Below are positions 44,526 to 56,700 of a DNA stretch of 64,000 bases, in pieces; the first letter of the stretch is position 1; every line of letters starts with the position of its first letter. A program made the position numbers and the translations under genes. Where the stretch lies: assembly GCA_036250195.1 (NCBI GenBank), contig JAVHZZ010000001.1, positions 391,728,783-391,792,782 on the forward strand. Reading direction: 5' to 3'. The notes beneath the pieces are model-generated. The model worked only from the letters and a program-made list of their open reading frames with translations. It ran no database searches and was not told where the DNA came from. The stretch is from Mixophyes australis. Lineage: Eukaryota > Chordata > Amphibia > Anura > Limnodynastidae.

Positions 44526-44975
44526 GCAGAGTGAGAAGGATCGTGACAGCGGAGGGGGACAGCGGGGCAGCAGAGGGGGGCAGAGTGAGAAGGATCGTGA
44601 CAGCGGAGGGGGACAGCGGGGCAGCAGAGGGGGGCAGAGTGAGAAGGATCGTGACAGCGGAGGGGGACAGCGGGGCAGCAGAGGGAGACAGTGTCACAGC
44701 AGAGGGGGGGAAGAGTGAGAAGGATTGTGACAGCGGAGGGGGACAGCGTGACAGCGGGGCAGCAGAGGGGGGCAGAGTGAGAAGCATCATGACAGCGGAG
44801 GGGGGCAGCAGAGGGGGACAGCGGGGCAGCAGAGGGGGACAGCGGGGCAGCATAGGGGGACAGCGTGACAGAGGGCAGCAGAGGGGGGCAGCGTGACAGA
44901 GGGCAGCAGAGGGGGGCAGCGTGACAGAGGGCAGCAGAGGGGGGCAGCGTGACAGAGGGCAGCAGAGGGGGCAGT
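44526..44975. repeat. G-rich minisatellite in MITE copy 2
   Basis: Three units of 54 bp start at about 44526, 44580 and 44634 (GCAGAGTGAGAAGGATCGTG ... GCAGCAGAGGGGG), followed by broken units, then 18-bp GCAGAGGGGGACAGCGGG and about 28-bp GCAGCGTGACAGAGGGCAGC units. The strand asymmetry (G on plus) is strong. Confidence 0.9.
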
Positions 44976-45354
44976 GTGCCTGGAGGCAGAGGGGGCATTT
45001 TTGCATACAACTAAATAAGTATTTCTGTCCTGACCTAAATACTTATTACAATTTTTTGACCCAACTACTTCTAAAACAGGACTACTCAGTAATTATTTTG
45101 GAGGGGTGCCTTGAAAAAATTTGGAGACTCTTAAGGGTGCCGCGAACTGCAAAAGTTTGGGAACCACTGGTGTAGGGGCTGTGGGACTGAGGTCCAGCCT
45201 GCATGTGGGGTACAGTTTTAGGTTTTATGGCAGTATCTCCCAGTGTTCTGGCTTTAACTAACTCCTTTGAAGCAAACTACTTCTAAATTTCACTCACAAA
45301 GACTAAGGTACCGCATCTAGCCCAAAGTCAGTGACCCTCATAAATTCTTATTTA

Positions 45355-45645
45355 AAATTGTTTATATAGTGCCACTATATTATGCAGCGCTGTACAGAGA
45401 ACATTGTCATTCACATCAGTCCCTCTCCCACAAACACACACACACTAGGGTCAAGTTTAGTCATCAGTCCATTAACCTACCATGCGTGTCTTTGGAGGGT
45501 GGGAGGAAACAGAAGCACCCAGAAGAAACTCACATAAACACGGGGAGATCATACAAACTCCTCATAGATAGGGCACTGGTCAGGAATCAAACGCACCATC
45601 TCAGATCTGTGAGGTACCAATACTAACCATTGTGCCACATGCTAC
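45355..45645 (-). mobile_element. V-SINE, diverged copy
   Basis: The minus strand has a head with GTGGCACAATGGTTAGTATT, a B box-like region, the core GTGTTTATGTGAGTTTCTTC / GTTTCCTCCCACCCTCC and the tail CTGTACAGCGCTGCATAATA / GGCACTATATAAACA. It is more diverged than the 37371 copy. Confidence 0.8.
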
Positions 45646-46353
45646 AATCCCTATGATTTCCACCAATTAAAGGATCTATTGTTGTACGCTGGAAGAAAGT
45701 TGGGGTTGTGAAAAATGTTGCCTAAAAGAGTTTTAAAGGACCTAAGATTAATCTTGATTTTTATTTATTACCAAGAGAAAGAGAAAATATTACTCTTGTT
45801 ATCACTAACCAAGAAAGATGTGGGTGAAGTAGGTGCCATAACAGGGCAATCAGGCAGCTCTGGAGGACGGAAAATGTCTCAAATTGGACCCAAAGAATGC
45901 TAGAGAACGAGGTGCTCCAGGAGCTCAACTGTGCAACCAAAAGAGCAAAGCAACACATTTGGATGCTTCCAGCCTGTAGATCCAACAGACTAGTGCATGG
46001 TGGCCAGCAAGACTGTAGCTCTTCCCCTTCACAAACTTGGCTAAACACTTAAGAGTCTAGTCTGAATTTGGGGATTAAAGTCAGCTCTGCATGAAAGTAG
46101 TATAGCAGTGCCAGGGGAATGACCATCTTCACTGCTATTTACCAAAGATAAGATATGTGGTATTTAAGCCACTTCGCAGGATTTTATTAACAGTTTAGAA
46201 TCAATATAGAGGCAAAGTTATGCATAGTTTGAGAAAGGGGAGTTTCCAGACAGGGAAAAAAGGGGCCAGATGAACCAAAAGTAAAGTGAGTGGAGTTGCT
46301 CTTTATCATCTGGATGTGAAAATACATTGCTTCTGATTTTGTGGTAATAATCA
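45646..46353. other. Unannotated intronic sequence
   Basis: No supported feature. Overlapping frames on both strands around 45715-46048 lack domains. Confidence 0.4.
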
Positions 46354-46535
46354 AACACCTCCCAACTATCCCGATTTCAGCAGGACAGTCCCAATATTAG
46401 GGCTCTGTCCTGACCAGGGACATGTTTGATCCATGGGTAGGAATGTTGGGGATAATGTAATAGGCAGCTGCAGCCCTCTGGGGGGCATGGCCACGCCCCT
46501 ATCGCGCCCAGGGTCAGACATATTGGGAGGTACAT
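46354..46535. mobile_element. MITE with ACCTCCCAA ends
   Basis: ACACCTCCCAACTATCCC at the left and CATATTGGGAGGTAC at the right form short inverted ends. Inside are an inverted pair CAGGACAGTCCC/GGGCTCTGTCCTG and a GGGGGCATGGCCACGCCCC palindrome. No clear target duplication. Confidence 0.6.
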
Positions 46536-48410
46536 TAATCGTCAAGCATGAAAAGCAAAAAAGCCAGACAGGTACTTGAAGAGGTTCTTAGTCAGAGTTA
46601 AAAGAATATAGTCACATAAAGGCTAATTTTGAACTTAAAAGATTTATAATTCTAGACTGCTTTATTGTTGCCTAAGCAGTTCGCTTGAACGAGCAGCGCA
46701 ATAGTAAGGGCAAATAGTAAGGGAGAGAACCAGCCTCCCTCTCAGGTGCCGCATGCAAAGTGAAAGGAAAGTGATAATGGAGACATACATTTTATTTGTG
46801 ATGTATAAATGCTCTAGAGGAAGCACATTTTTTGAGAATCTACACAGGATAGCTTCAATTGTACCTTGTCAAATGCTTTTTGAGGTTATGTCCCTGTGAG
46901 TAAAATATCATTGATGCCTCTACAGATGTTGTACGGAGGTACACTCACTGCCCCTTTGGAGCAAACTAGACTGGTCTGCCACCAAAGAGGGGGAGAAGTA
47001 AACCAGGTGATTAGTATTTTGGTGACTATATCGACAAAATTTCAGATACCAGTTTTGTTTTTTTATTTACATTTTTCTAAATGTAATAAATGTTTAAAAA
47101 CATAAATCTCTAATTACATGCTTCATTTGTGTTTACTAGCCAACTCTGTCTGAATTAAATTAGTGTCACTTTCATCAACTTACTCACAGTACATCCACCC
47201 CTATACATATACCACCTGATGCATATCTTCATGCACTTTCTTATAACAGTCATTGTTATTCATACACCGTAATTTCTTTTTCTCCATTTGCAGAGTTATA
47301 ACTTTTCCATCAACTTCTTTCTAATTCAGGGGCAAATTTTCCCATCTCTGAAGCTGTCAATGCAAATTCAACGTGTTTTCACAGGCAAAATACTATACTG
47401 TTGCTGATGGGTTCTGTAAAATCACTACATGTCAAGAGATTGGAGCACACTATACTTTGATTAAACCTTCCCATCAGATCAGAGCGAGCCTAGCTGTTCT
47501 TTTGTTCTAAGCTCTTAGCAATATAAAGGGAAGAAAATGGGAGGATTAAGAGAAAAAGGTTCCTTCTACTGTTACCCAGACAGCAGCCACATATGCTCTT
47601 CAGAAGATTGTTTAGGTTAACAAGGAAAGCCAAGTATTACAGAATTTGAGAAGTGCTTTACAGCAGCATCTGTAAAAGGTAAGGAAATTGTCTGTATAAT
47701 AAACCATTTATGTATTGCACATTATTCATAAAATACGGTGCAAATAATTAAAAGGGTGAGTCCTAACAAAACTTGTTGCAATAGTAAAGCACTTAAATAC
47801 ACCAAGGAATTAGGACAACACTTAACATAATTAAAACATATCAAATCTAATAAATATGAGCATTTCTAAACCAAATGTTTCCTTGAGAAATAAGAAACAT
47901 AATAATTAGCAAACCTTCAACATGTTCATTGCCAATTATAATGGGTGGGGTATGCTATTCCAACGCCTTTAATACTGACAAAGAGGATATAGACAAAACA
48001 ATTCTTATTACAATAACAGACATTGTTTAAATACAGTCCTACATTAAAATAGACAAAAGGACATTTCCGAACACACTGGAATGCAGACTGGTATAAATTG
48101 AGGTCGGATTTTAAAGCAGCAATAGCAGGACCCAGCGCCTAACCGTAACCCTAACCCTTACATTAAATTGTCCCGTTTCCAGGTCCTGAAATTGGCGCTT
48201 TAAATTCTGAAATCTCAATGTCGCTGTGTTTAGTGACATCAAAGCAGGGTCAGACAAGCAGTATTTTCGTAATTACCGATTATAATTAAGTGGTGAAATA
48301 AAATGTAAAAAAAAAACAAACAATAATATGGAGCTACTAAAAGGGAATCTGCCATCCAACTCAGGAAACATGGAAAGGACCCATTAGTGTATACATAAAA
48401 AACGATGTAT
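46536..48410. other. Unannotated intronic sequence
   Basis: About 1.9 kb without recognised repeats or exons. Confidence 0.4.
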
Positions 48411-48418
48411 CCATTAAA

Positions 48419-48658
48419 CATACTTGCCAACTCTCCTGGACTCCCGAGACAGCAGGCAAGTATCCCGCATACTGCACTTTACTCGCCAAAATGACGCAAT
48501 TTGCGGTGAATTGCGTAATTTTGGCCCGCCCCTGCGGCGAAATGCCATGTTAGTCGCAGGGTTGGGGCCAAAATGACGCGATTGTCCGCCACTGCCCGCC
48601 CACCACGCCCCCTGCCCGGGATCTCCCGGAATTCACTATTCAAAGGTTGGCAAATATG
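48419..48658. mobile_element. hAT MITE, CATACTTGCCAAC family
   Basis: 240 bp flanked by a perfect 8-bp duplication CCATTAAA (48411-48418, 48659-48666), ends CATACTTGCCAACTCTCC and AAAGGTTGGCAAATATG. The interior is CpG-rich (AAAATGACGCAATTTGCGG) with inverted CGCAATTT-type words. Noncoding. Confidence 0.9.
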
Positions 48659-48666
48659 CCATTAAA

Positions 48667-50661
48667 GGAACATTCTAGTATAATACTAATAAATACTAAT
48701 AAATATATACACAAGGTTTGTCTTCCAAACGGGAATTGGTTAAAAAGCAAGTAAACCAACTATTTGATATTAATATATTTCAATGTTTGTGTATTATTGA
48801 GATTAGGAATATATAAAACAACAAATACTTCATTAACTAAATATGTACACTTTTCTCTATTTCAACCTGTGAAGCAGTATCTTATGCGAGGAGAAAAATA
48901 CTTTACTAACAGAGCAGGCACAGAGTGATGGACAGGCTTTTGACCTTCCTCTGCAGTAATACCTGCAAGTATTGGATGATTCATACACAAAGGTAAGGGC
49001 AGTGATGTCATAGCAGTTCAAATGATTGCCTGAGATTATTGACTTGTATTACATCCTACTAGGACACTGCCTTAAATATGTGGGAAGGGTTTCACTGTAT
49101 ATCTACTTTTGGGGAGAGGGAGGGACTCTGATAAACTGGAATAATTGTAGAAAAATAGAATAAAAAAAAACTTATATATATATATATATATATATGATAA
49201 ATACAGTTCTTAGTAACTGTTATTATATTGTTATTATATAACGTGTTCTAAATAACTAGAAACACTTATGTTAACGAGTATCTACATCACTGATTCAGAC
49301 AATTCCTGTATACTGAGGACAGACAATACAGTACAATTCTGAAAGATTCATGAGACCTCGAGAAAGCAAGACTCATTCTGTCACCAGGGGGCAGAAGGGA
49401 ATGAAGGATTTTGTGTACTCATGGACTTGTCCTATTGTTGTCTTTTGATCTGGCAGCCATTTTGTTCCTGCACAGATTAGAAACAAGGCAGGTATTGCCT
49501 GTTTGTCCAAATGCCTCAGGAGACACAGAGGTTTTGGAGACGGAACCTGTATCCTCCGGGCCCTGTCAGCTTGGGATCTAAAAGTTAAGAAGCAGTACAA
49601 AAGACCTAAAATAACATAAGTTAATTTTCTTTAATTTCAGTATAATAAAACATTAGCCAAATTAGAATACTTTAATAATCTATATAATCCTTATATAATT
49701 AATATGAATCTGATATTTAGCGAGAAACCATCTAACCATAACAGGGAGGTGAGACCTACAGGAGTTAGAGGGTATTCACAGATAATTCAGTGGAGGCCCC
49801 TCAATAGCAACTAGTACTAAGATTGTAGCTTAGTGTTCTATGTACAGATGTACACAGAGGCACCGTGCTCCATTTTTGGAACAGAGAGTTGCTATATGTA
49901 ATATTTTATTATCGCAGACAATGCTGTTCTGCTCAAAAACATGGAGCTCAGCTAACTTTTGACACCTCTGGTGGTGTATTTTGGCACATGAATGTGATAA
50001 AGGATTGATGCACACTGCATGGTAATGATGAATCTCATTATAATACGTGTGCTGTACTCTCCCCCCAAATCCTCTGGGCACGCTCCCTGTGATTGGTCAT
50101 GAAACATGACTGAGCGGAGACAAATATGGAGAAAAGATCCACTATTTCCTCTAATTTTACATAATATATACAGTCCTTAGTGTGCATAAATTATAGCCAT
50201 AAAATGTATTTATTTTTTCCACCCTCAACAAACTTCAAGAATAGGGAAGCAGTGCAAGTTCTGGGAAAATACAAAACATGTGATTTTCTGATGCTGTCAA
50301 ATAAAATATACATTTCCAAATACTACTCAGATGAACACATTTTCATATGTAAGAAAATCACAATCCTTCATGGCTGTAAGTAACAAGGTAAATCATGATG
50401 ATGAAAGTGTAATTAGCTCTTTCCAATGTTCAGCTTGATCCAGAAGTCCTACTGCTGCTCCATCTATAAGACTCTAGCAACGTGAAGTGTTGTCCAGTTA
50501 ACTCCCTCTAGTTACCAAATATTACAACAAACTGTACACAAAATACTTTCAATATCTTAATTTGTACACCTCCAGATTGGAAAACATTAACCAAGCTCTT
50601 ATTCTCTTCTGGGACGCAATTGTCAATAACTTAAAATGCAAATCGTCAGGAAGCTTTTAAT
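48667..50661. other. Unannotated intronic sequence
   Basis: A (TA)n run at 49173-49195 is the only clear feature. Confidence 0.4.
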
Positions 50662-50839
50662 TCTTAGACCAGTGGTTCCCAAACTTTTGCAGTTTGCGGC
50701 ACCCTTAAGAGTCTCCAAATTTTTTCAAGGCACCCCTCCAAAATAATTATTGAGCAGTCCTGTTTTAGAAGTAGTTGGGTCAAAAAATTGTAATAAGTAT
50801 TTAGGTCAGGACAGAAATACTTATTTAGTTGTATGCAAA

Positions 50840-51185
50840 AATGCCCCCTCTGCATCCAGACACTCTGCCCTCAGGCACTCTGCCCCCTCTGCATCCAGAC
50901 ACACTGCCCCCTCTGCATCCAGACACACTGCCCTCTCTCACACTGCCCCCTCTGCCCTCTGTCACGCTGTCCACCTCCTCTGCCTTCTCTCACGATGTCT
51001 CCCCTCCTCTGCCCTCTCTCACGATGTCCCCCCTCCTCTGCCCTCTCTCACGATGTCCCCCCTCCTCTGCCCTCTGTCACCCTCCTCTGCCCCGCTGTCA
51101 CCCTCCTCTGCCTGTTGTGCCCCGCTGTCACCCTCCTCTGCCTGTTGTGCCCCGCTGTCACCCTCCTCTGCCCCACTGTCAAACT
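50840..51185. repeat. C-rich minisatellite in MITE copy 3
   Basis: Successive local unit types: about 24-bp CTGCATCCAGACACACTGCC, about 28-bp CTCTCTCACGATGTCCCCCC and about 30-bp TGCCCCGCTGTCACCCTCCT. These units differ from the minisatellite of copy 2 in length and detail although the elements are related. Confidence 0.85.
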
Positions 51186-51207
51186 CCCTTTCACTCCTCT
51201 GCCGCGC

Positions 51208-51405
51208 GCCAGCCATAGAAAAAAAAGAAAGAATACAGAAACTTACCAATCCGCCGGGCGCCGGGACCCAGCAGCCTCCTCTCTCCCGCAGCTGTCACTG
51301 ACGTCGATAGTCAGTGACAGCTGCAGAAGAGAGGAGGCTGCTGGGTCCCGGCGCCCGGCGGATTGGTAAGTTTCTGTATTCTTTCTTTTTTTTAATGCTT
51401 GGCCC
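51208..51405. repeat. Near-perfect ~95-bp-arm hairpin in MITE copy 3
   Basis: The left arm runs from GCCAGCCATAGAAAAAAAAG through CAATCCGCCGGGCGCCGGG to CAGCTGTCACTGAC; the right arm repeats it inverted from GTCAGTGACAGCTGC to CCCGGCGCCCGGCGGATTG. GATTGGTAAGT is a good splice-donor match on the plus strand (about 51361-51371), and its mirror CTTACCAATCC gives the same on the minus strand. Confidence 0.92.
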
Positions 51406-51559
51406 GTGGCACCCTAGTGACAGCGCCGCGGCACCCCTGGGAGCCACGGCGCGCAGTTTGGGAACCGCCGTCTTAGACCATTGTACGGTTTTCTCAGCAG
51501 ATATTCTCTACACTGCAGAGTATAGCAGTAAGATATGTGGACGCCTAGAGAGGAGCGAG

Positions 51560-52640
51560 TGATGTACAGTATTTGCTTTGCTAACTGACAATGCAGCATG
51601 GGTGATCATAATAAATAAATGTCTCACTAGGATGGCAAAAGGAAATGCATCCCATGGGCTAAACTTGCTTCTTAATGACAGCATGATCCCACTGCTTGCT
51701 GGCTGCCTTGAACTTACTGCTTGCCTGCTTGTCAACCCAAACAGTCTACCTCTTACCTCGCTCAAACCCACTGCCTGGACCTGTCTGTACTGCTATGTGT
51801 GATCTAGTTAGAATGTACGGGCAGCACTGACCAGAGTGGTGTCCGTGTAATAAAGCATCACAAGCACTGACATTGTAGCTGTAGTTTTTTAGAAGCAGAA
51901 AAAAAGAATGCAAACAATAAAATAGTCAAAAATCTACTATAAAAACAGGCAAGGTCTTCAAGACATTCTAATAACTGAGGATCTTAGAGTACCCAGAAGC
52001 GCAAGGAGCATAGAATTTATTGAGGAGGTCTTCTGATTTTAAAGACAATTTCTTCAGCAATTACTGCATCTGAATAAGACGGTGAATTCTGTCAGACATT
52101 TATTATTATATGGGACAGATAAAAATCAGCTGTGTATAATATAAATGTATCTACACTTAGATGCACAGAATGAAAAGCTAGAGACTTTATCAATAGAAGT
52201 GAAGAACACTGTTGTCAATCAATTCATACTGCTGCAAATCTCCTGGATCCAAGATTCAAATTAAGAATTGTTAGTGATGACAGCATTAGTTCTGCATTTG
52301 ACTTTATTACAAAACAAGCAACACACTAGGACCCAATATTGGAAGGTTACTTTGAAATGTGAAATGCAGACCATCCTAAGGTGTTAGCACAGGAATGTAG
52401 TGTGTTACTCTGCCAAGCTTGTCACTGCTGCAACAAGGCCTTTCCAAGACGCTCTCATGCCTCTTGCCTATGTCAGATTCCTCCATCTTCTGCAGCATGT
52501 GAGAAATAGATTAACATGGAAAAGGGTAAACAAGCGTGTCCCAATCCAGGCAAACCTTTTCGGAAGTTTAGAAAGATAGTAAAAAATGAAGAAGCAGAAG
52601 CAGCAGAAACTGCTCATAACGATGGCACAGAAAATGACAT
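51560..52640 (+). pseudogene. hAT transposase remnant (different family)
   Basis: Plus-strand frames contain LTDNAAW followed by KGNASHGLNLLLND (51578-51680), the 'TDNA----...C-SH-LNLL--D' block around the second catalytic Asp. Next comes HTAANLLDPRFKLRIVSDD (about 52221-52278), the hAT 'LDPRFK' motif. Near 52500-52560 is RNRLTWKRVNKRVPIQANL, similar to the post-dimerisation 'RNRL---R--KLVFI--NL' end. The cysteine of the first block is missing and stops separate the pieces. The sequence style differs from the BED-type transposase at 16174. Confidence 0.65.
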
Positions 52641-52652
52641 GGCTGAGACACA

Positions 52653-52846
52653 GGGAATAATTTATCAAGCTGCGAGTGTGTGGCGGGTTTGAAAGTGGAG
52701 ATGTCGCTTATAGCAACCAATCAGATTCTAATTATCATTTATTTACTAAATTCTATAAAATGACAGCTAAAATCTGATTGGTTGCTATAGGCAACATCTA
52801 CACTTTTCAAACCCGCTGGAAACTTGCAGCTTTAGAAATTTACCCC
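52653..52846. mobile_element. MITE with ~55-bp inverted repeats
   Basis: The left arm GGGAATAATTTATCAAGCTG...GGCGGGTTTGAAAGTG pairs with CACTTTTCAAACCCGCTGG...AGAAATTTACCCC. An inner pair CAACCAATCAGATT/AATCTGATTGGTTG extends the symmetry. 194 bp, noncoding, at the end of the hAT remnant. Confidence 0.8.
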
Positions 52847-53407
52847 AAAATTTCATGATTCGGCAATGATTTTACTCAATGAATCCCTTCCCACACTTGT
52901 TTGCTACTTCTAAATCTATGGGAAACCCCAGATGTGTCATTATGAACATCCAAACAGTAAAGGAGACACCAAAGTTTTCCCAGATCCGATATGCCAAACA
53001 GATTTCAGAGTTAGATAATGTATTTGTTTTATTTATTTTTTAGGAAGATATGGGTTGAATCAAAGTCTGTATGTAATCAATATTGTTGCTTCCGGGAGCT
53101 GAAAATACAGATAAGATTTTAGAAGAGTACCAGAAGTGCAGATAACTTTGACATTACGCGCATAAATTATGAGTCATATCATCACTGTATCCGATATAAT
53201 TCTAATATAATTTATAACGCAATTCTGAAGGCATTTTCATCTGTGGAGATTTTATCCAAGCTTTATTATGAAGATTGTTGTAGAATATATAAAGTTATCT
53301 TCCAAATCAGTGGTTTTTTTTTTATGGTTTTGCAAATATCCAAAGTGAAACAGTGCTTATACCATGGCCCTATTCAAAACAAAGGAGGAACTGTAGTGAA
53401 GATACTT
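52847..53407. other. Unannotated intronic sequence
   Basis: No supported feature; the frame at 53243-53506 runs into the SINE. Confidence 0.4.
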
Positions 53408-53736
53408 CATCATCATCATGTTATTTATAGAACACCACTAATTCCACAGCTCTGTACAGAGAACTCATTCACATCAGTCCCTGCCCCATTGGAGCTTACA
53501 GTCTAAATTCCCTAACATACACACACACACACACACAGACACAGACACAGACACAGACACAGACACAGACACACACACTAGGGTCAATTTTGATAGCAGC
53601 CAATTAACCTACCAGTATGTTTTCGAAGTGTGGGAGGAAACCCACGAAAACATGGGGAGAACATACGAACTCCACACAGGTCATGGCCCCAGTGCTGTGA
53701 GGCAGAGTTGCTAACCACTAAGCCACCTTGCTGCCC
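53408..53736 (-). mobile_element. V-SINE with expanded GACACA run
   Basis: The minus strand starts GGGCAGCAAGGTGGCTTAGT with GTGGTTAGCA, but the segment around the B box is shortened (GGGGCCATGACCTGTGTGG). The core CATGTTTTCGTGGGTTTCC is followed by the tail GCTCCAATGGGGCAGGGACT. A (AC)n/(GACACA)n tract occupies 53518-53578. Confidence 0.88.
53518..53578. repeat. (AC)n/(GACACA)n microsatellite
   Basis: AC units pass into six to seven GACACA units and back to AC, inside the V-SINE at its usual AC site. Confidence 0.9.
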
Positions 53737-56700
53737 ACAGGATACAGAACAGTATACCACGCTCAGACAATAGGTAGTGTTCAAGACCACCAACAATACT
53801 TTAATACAGTGAGTAAATGTAAAAATATAAAGCAGTTTGGCTGTGTGGTATGGTAGGTGGCATGACCACACTCTCAACCACCAGACAGTAGAAACTCTAG
53901 TGGCAAAAAGGGGCATGGCCTAACAATTTCAGGGTGTAGCTGTGTTTTTGTGTGGTTCGGTGCATAGTCTAGATAGACCATGGGAGTGGCCTCTAATTCT
54001 TTCTATTTTAATACATCAAATATTATGATCTTGTCTCCTGAAAGCCCAAGTAATATAATCCATTGTTCATATTTTCATATTACCCAGTAAAACTTTCCAG
54101 AGAGTCTATTTGATACAATAACCTTTAATAAATCGTACTCCTAAACCTATTAACATTAGATTCAGTGACATTAAACAAATAATAGCTAATCTGTGGCTTA
54201 CCTGTAAACATCAATTTAGCCAAATTAGACTCACAGGGGTTTGGGTCTAAGGACCATGTTCCATTTAGGCGCCCCTTACGTTTTGGATTTGTGTTTTCCT
54301 TTCCCATTGAATTGTACTTTTTTTTTTATTCTTGCTCTACGGTCTATGCCATTTCAAATGCAAATATACCATTTTTATTCTGCCAGTGCAGATATATAAT
54401 TTGTATTTAGATTTGGCATATTATATATATTTGTATTTGCATATTATATAAAATACATTTATACACACAAACACACATATAGGAAATGGGTCTACTTTTA
54501 AGTTCTGCCAGTGATTGAGCAGAATGTGAAAATGTACTAACAGACATAATTCTATTTTAAAATTAAACTTTCAGCTCTGCCTATGTCCCTATATAGTTAA
54601 GTACTGCATTGTTATTGGTAGGGTATAGGTCAAACGGCAGGAAGTTTAGGCGTTTCTATTTTTAGATGATTTATGTCAGCAACTCAAGTGATCTCCGTTG
54701 AAAAATTTGCCTTGCAAAACAAAAATTGCCATGGTAAACAATTAATATGGTTACTATTACTTTTCTTAGCTACCAGCAGGTGCTGCTGCCCACATAATGG
54801 AAACCTTACACTAATTAAAAGTAAAGAATATCTGTGTATTGCATACCAAAAACTATAAATAAAGTCTTTCAAAAAAAAAAAAAAAAAATAGAAAAAGAAA
54901 ATTAAAGTGCACTAGTAAGTAGCAGGTAGCTGAAGAATTAGGTCACGCTTATTCAGCGGAGAATCTGTTGTAATATTACCATAAAACATGTTACATTTTT
55001 ACTAAATTCCTCACTCCCTAACCCACAGATCAGGGCACAGCTCCATGAAGCGATTTTTCTTTGAGATCCTTTGGTTCTTTTCAGGGTCAAAATAGCAGCT
55101 TGCGATTGGTCGTCCTGCTCACACACCCTCAGTCACCAGTTCTGTTTTGCAAAACTGGTGCATCCCTGGAAAAATGTCTGACTGAAGCAGCTCCCGGGGC
55201 TCTGGCTCTAGGAGGGAGGAGGTTAGCAAACTCTACCCTGATTGAGGTAGTGCAGATATATAAAATGAAAACCATTGTTTCCAATGACCCTATACCTGCT
55301 TGCGATGTTACTCTCATTCAGGAGCGTTTTGGATCTCCAAACACTGTCTACTTCAATGATTTTAAAGTGTTAAATGTATTGAATGGAGTTACCATCAAAG
55401 ACCCCCCAAATACAAGTAACCCAACCGCATGTCATCATGCAGACTCACTTGATTCTTTAAAAAAACAAATTCAGCACCAGTGTGTGCTTAGCTTTATAAA
55501 CCTACAGTTTAAACATGCAACAATTTAAGCATGTTTTGTATTATTTCAAAAACTCATTCTACTTTGAAATGGACACTGTGGAATCTGCTGAAACATATTT
55601 TAGCCAGGGCAAGACTTAGAAAAGTACATTTTGCCTTTTTCCCCCAGTTTAGATACTTTAGGTTTCAGCAAATGAAATGCACCCATAACAAAGAGGTAAA
55701 GCTCAGGGATATTAGTTTGTGTTGTCCAGTGTCTAACAGAGCACTGAAGATGTAAAACATTTTATTAGAACACTGTACATCAACTCCTTTAATTTTTGAA
55801 TGAAGAAACCAAATCCCGTGTTCTTCTGAATTATAATATTTCCAAAGGCAGAGGTCTAGTACAGACTGGCACACTATCAACATGTGATAGATTTAGTTTG
55901 GCATATCTTAAAATCATTACGGCAAAGCATTTCTGAAAATTAAAATGAGCATAGATTTGATTTAGCATATTTTTCCCACAGTATTTTGGATGGAGTGCTG
56001 TACTGCATTTAGGTACTTCTTTCTAGCCTGTAGATGTCACTATTGCTGCCTGTTGAAAGAATTTGGCCAATGGCTAGGACAGTCCAAATACAGTACAGTA
56101 GTGGAAACAGTGACAAAAGGTTTAGAAATATGTTGGAAACTTTTGAATGTTGCTTGGCACATTTATCATAATATTCTTACTTAAGCAGTAAGAATAGTCA
56201 TACAGCCTTCTTATTTTTCAAAATGGTGGTACTCTTAGACATAGTTGTAGTAATGTATGTCAGTTGTATAACTAAAGTATAAACACACCTCAACCAAGAT
56301 ACAACATAAAACATGAAATCAATAAGAATTGGAGCGTCAAACATTATAAGTTATATAGACTACACTAGCTCAGCAACCTCCTGGGCTCCACCTATTATTT
56401 CATACAGTGTAATACTCAAGTCCTTTTTAGGGGCATGTACACTAAGGGTTAAGATATTCAAGTAATATTTGCTCTTAACAACACTAATAAACTTTACTTG
56501 CTTGGTTAACACACTGAATAAAACAAATACCTTGACAAGTATATAATATGGGTGCAATATAAAAGAACATTAATATAAATGAGTGTTGGGTAGGTATTCG
56601 TGAAAAATATTTGATTAGGATTGGCGGGTATTTCTTTGTTGTAACAATTTAGAATGGGCCACAAATTAGCATTAGGGAGTATGCCAAGAACACTCTGCTT

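Larger units (their letters stand above)
44285..45169 (+). mobile_element. hAT MITE, GGTTCCCAAA family, copy 2
   Basis: 885 bp between perfect GTGTAGGG duplications (44277-44284, 45170-45177); ends CGGCGGTTCCCAAAGTGTG and AAAAGTTTGGGAACCACTG. Order: GC-rich end, a near-perfect hairpin (about 44356-44520), a G-rich minisatellite (about 44526-44975) and the conserved other end containing TTTTGACCCAACTACTTCTA. It is in the opposite orientation to copies 1 and 3. The long frames on both strands are products of the minisatellite. Confidence 0.95.
50670..51470 (-). mobile_element. hAT MITE, GGTTCCCAAA family, copy 3
   Basis: 801 bp between perfect TCTTAGAC duplications (50662-50669, 51471-51478); ends CAGTGGTTCCCAAACTTTTG and CGCAGTTTGGGAACCGCCG. 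It has the conserved left part (AAGTAGTTGGGTCAAAAAAT), a C-rich minisatellite (about 50840-51185) and a long hairpin (51208-51405). It is reversed relative to copy 2. It encodes nothing. Confidence 0.95.

Noticed and set aside
44161..45010. Several long overlapping open frames on both strands (up to 185 codons) with repetitive peptide
   Set aside because: They arise from the G/C-rich minisatellite and hairpin of a hAT MITE; repeat units of 54 and 18 bp keep all frames open.
50664..51370. Proline/cysteine-rich frames of up to 183 codons
   Set aside because: Same cause: C-rich minisatellite in the reverse-orientation MITE.
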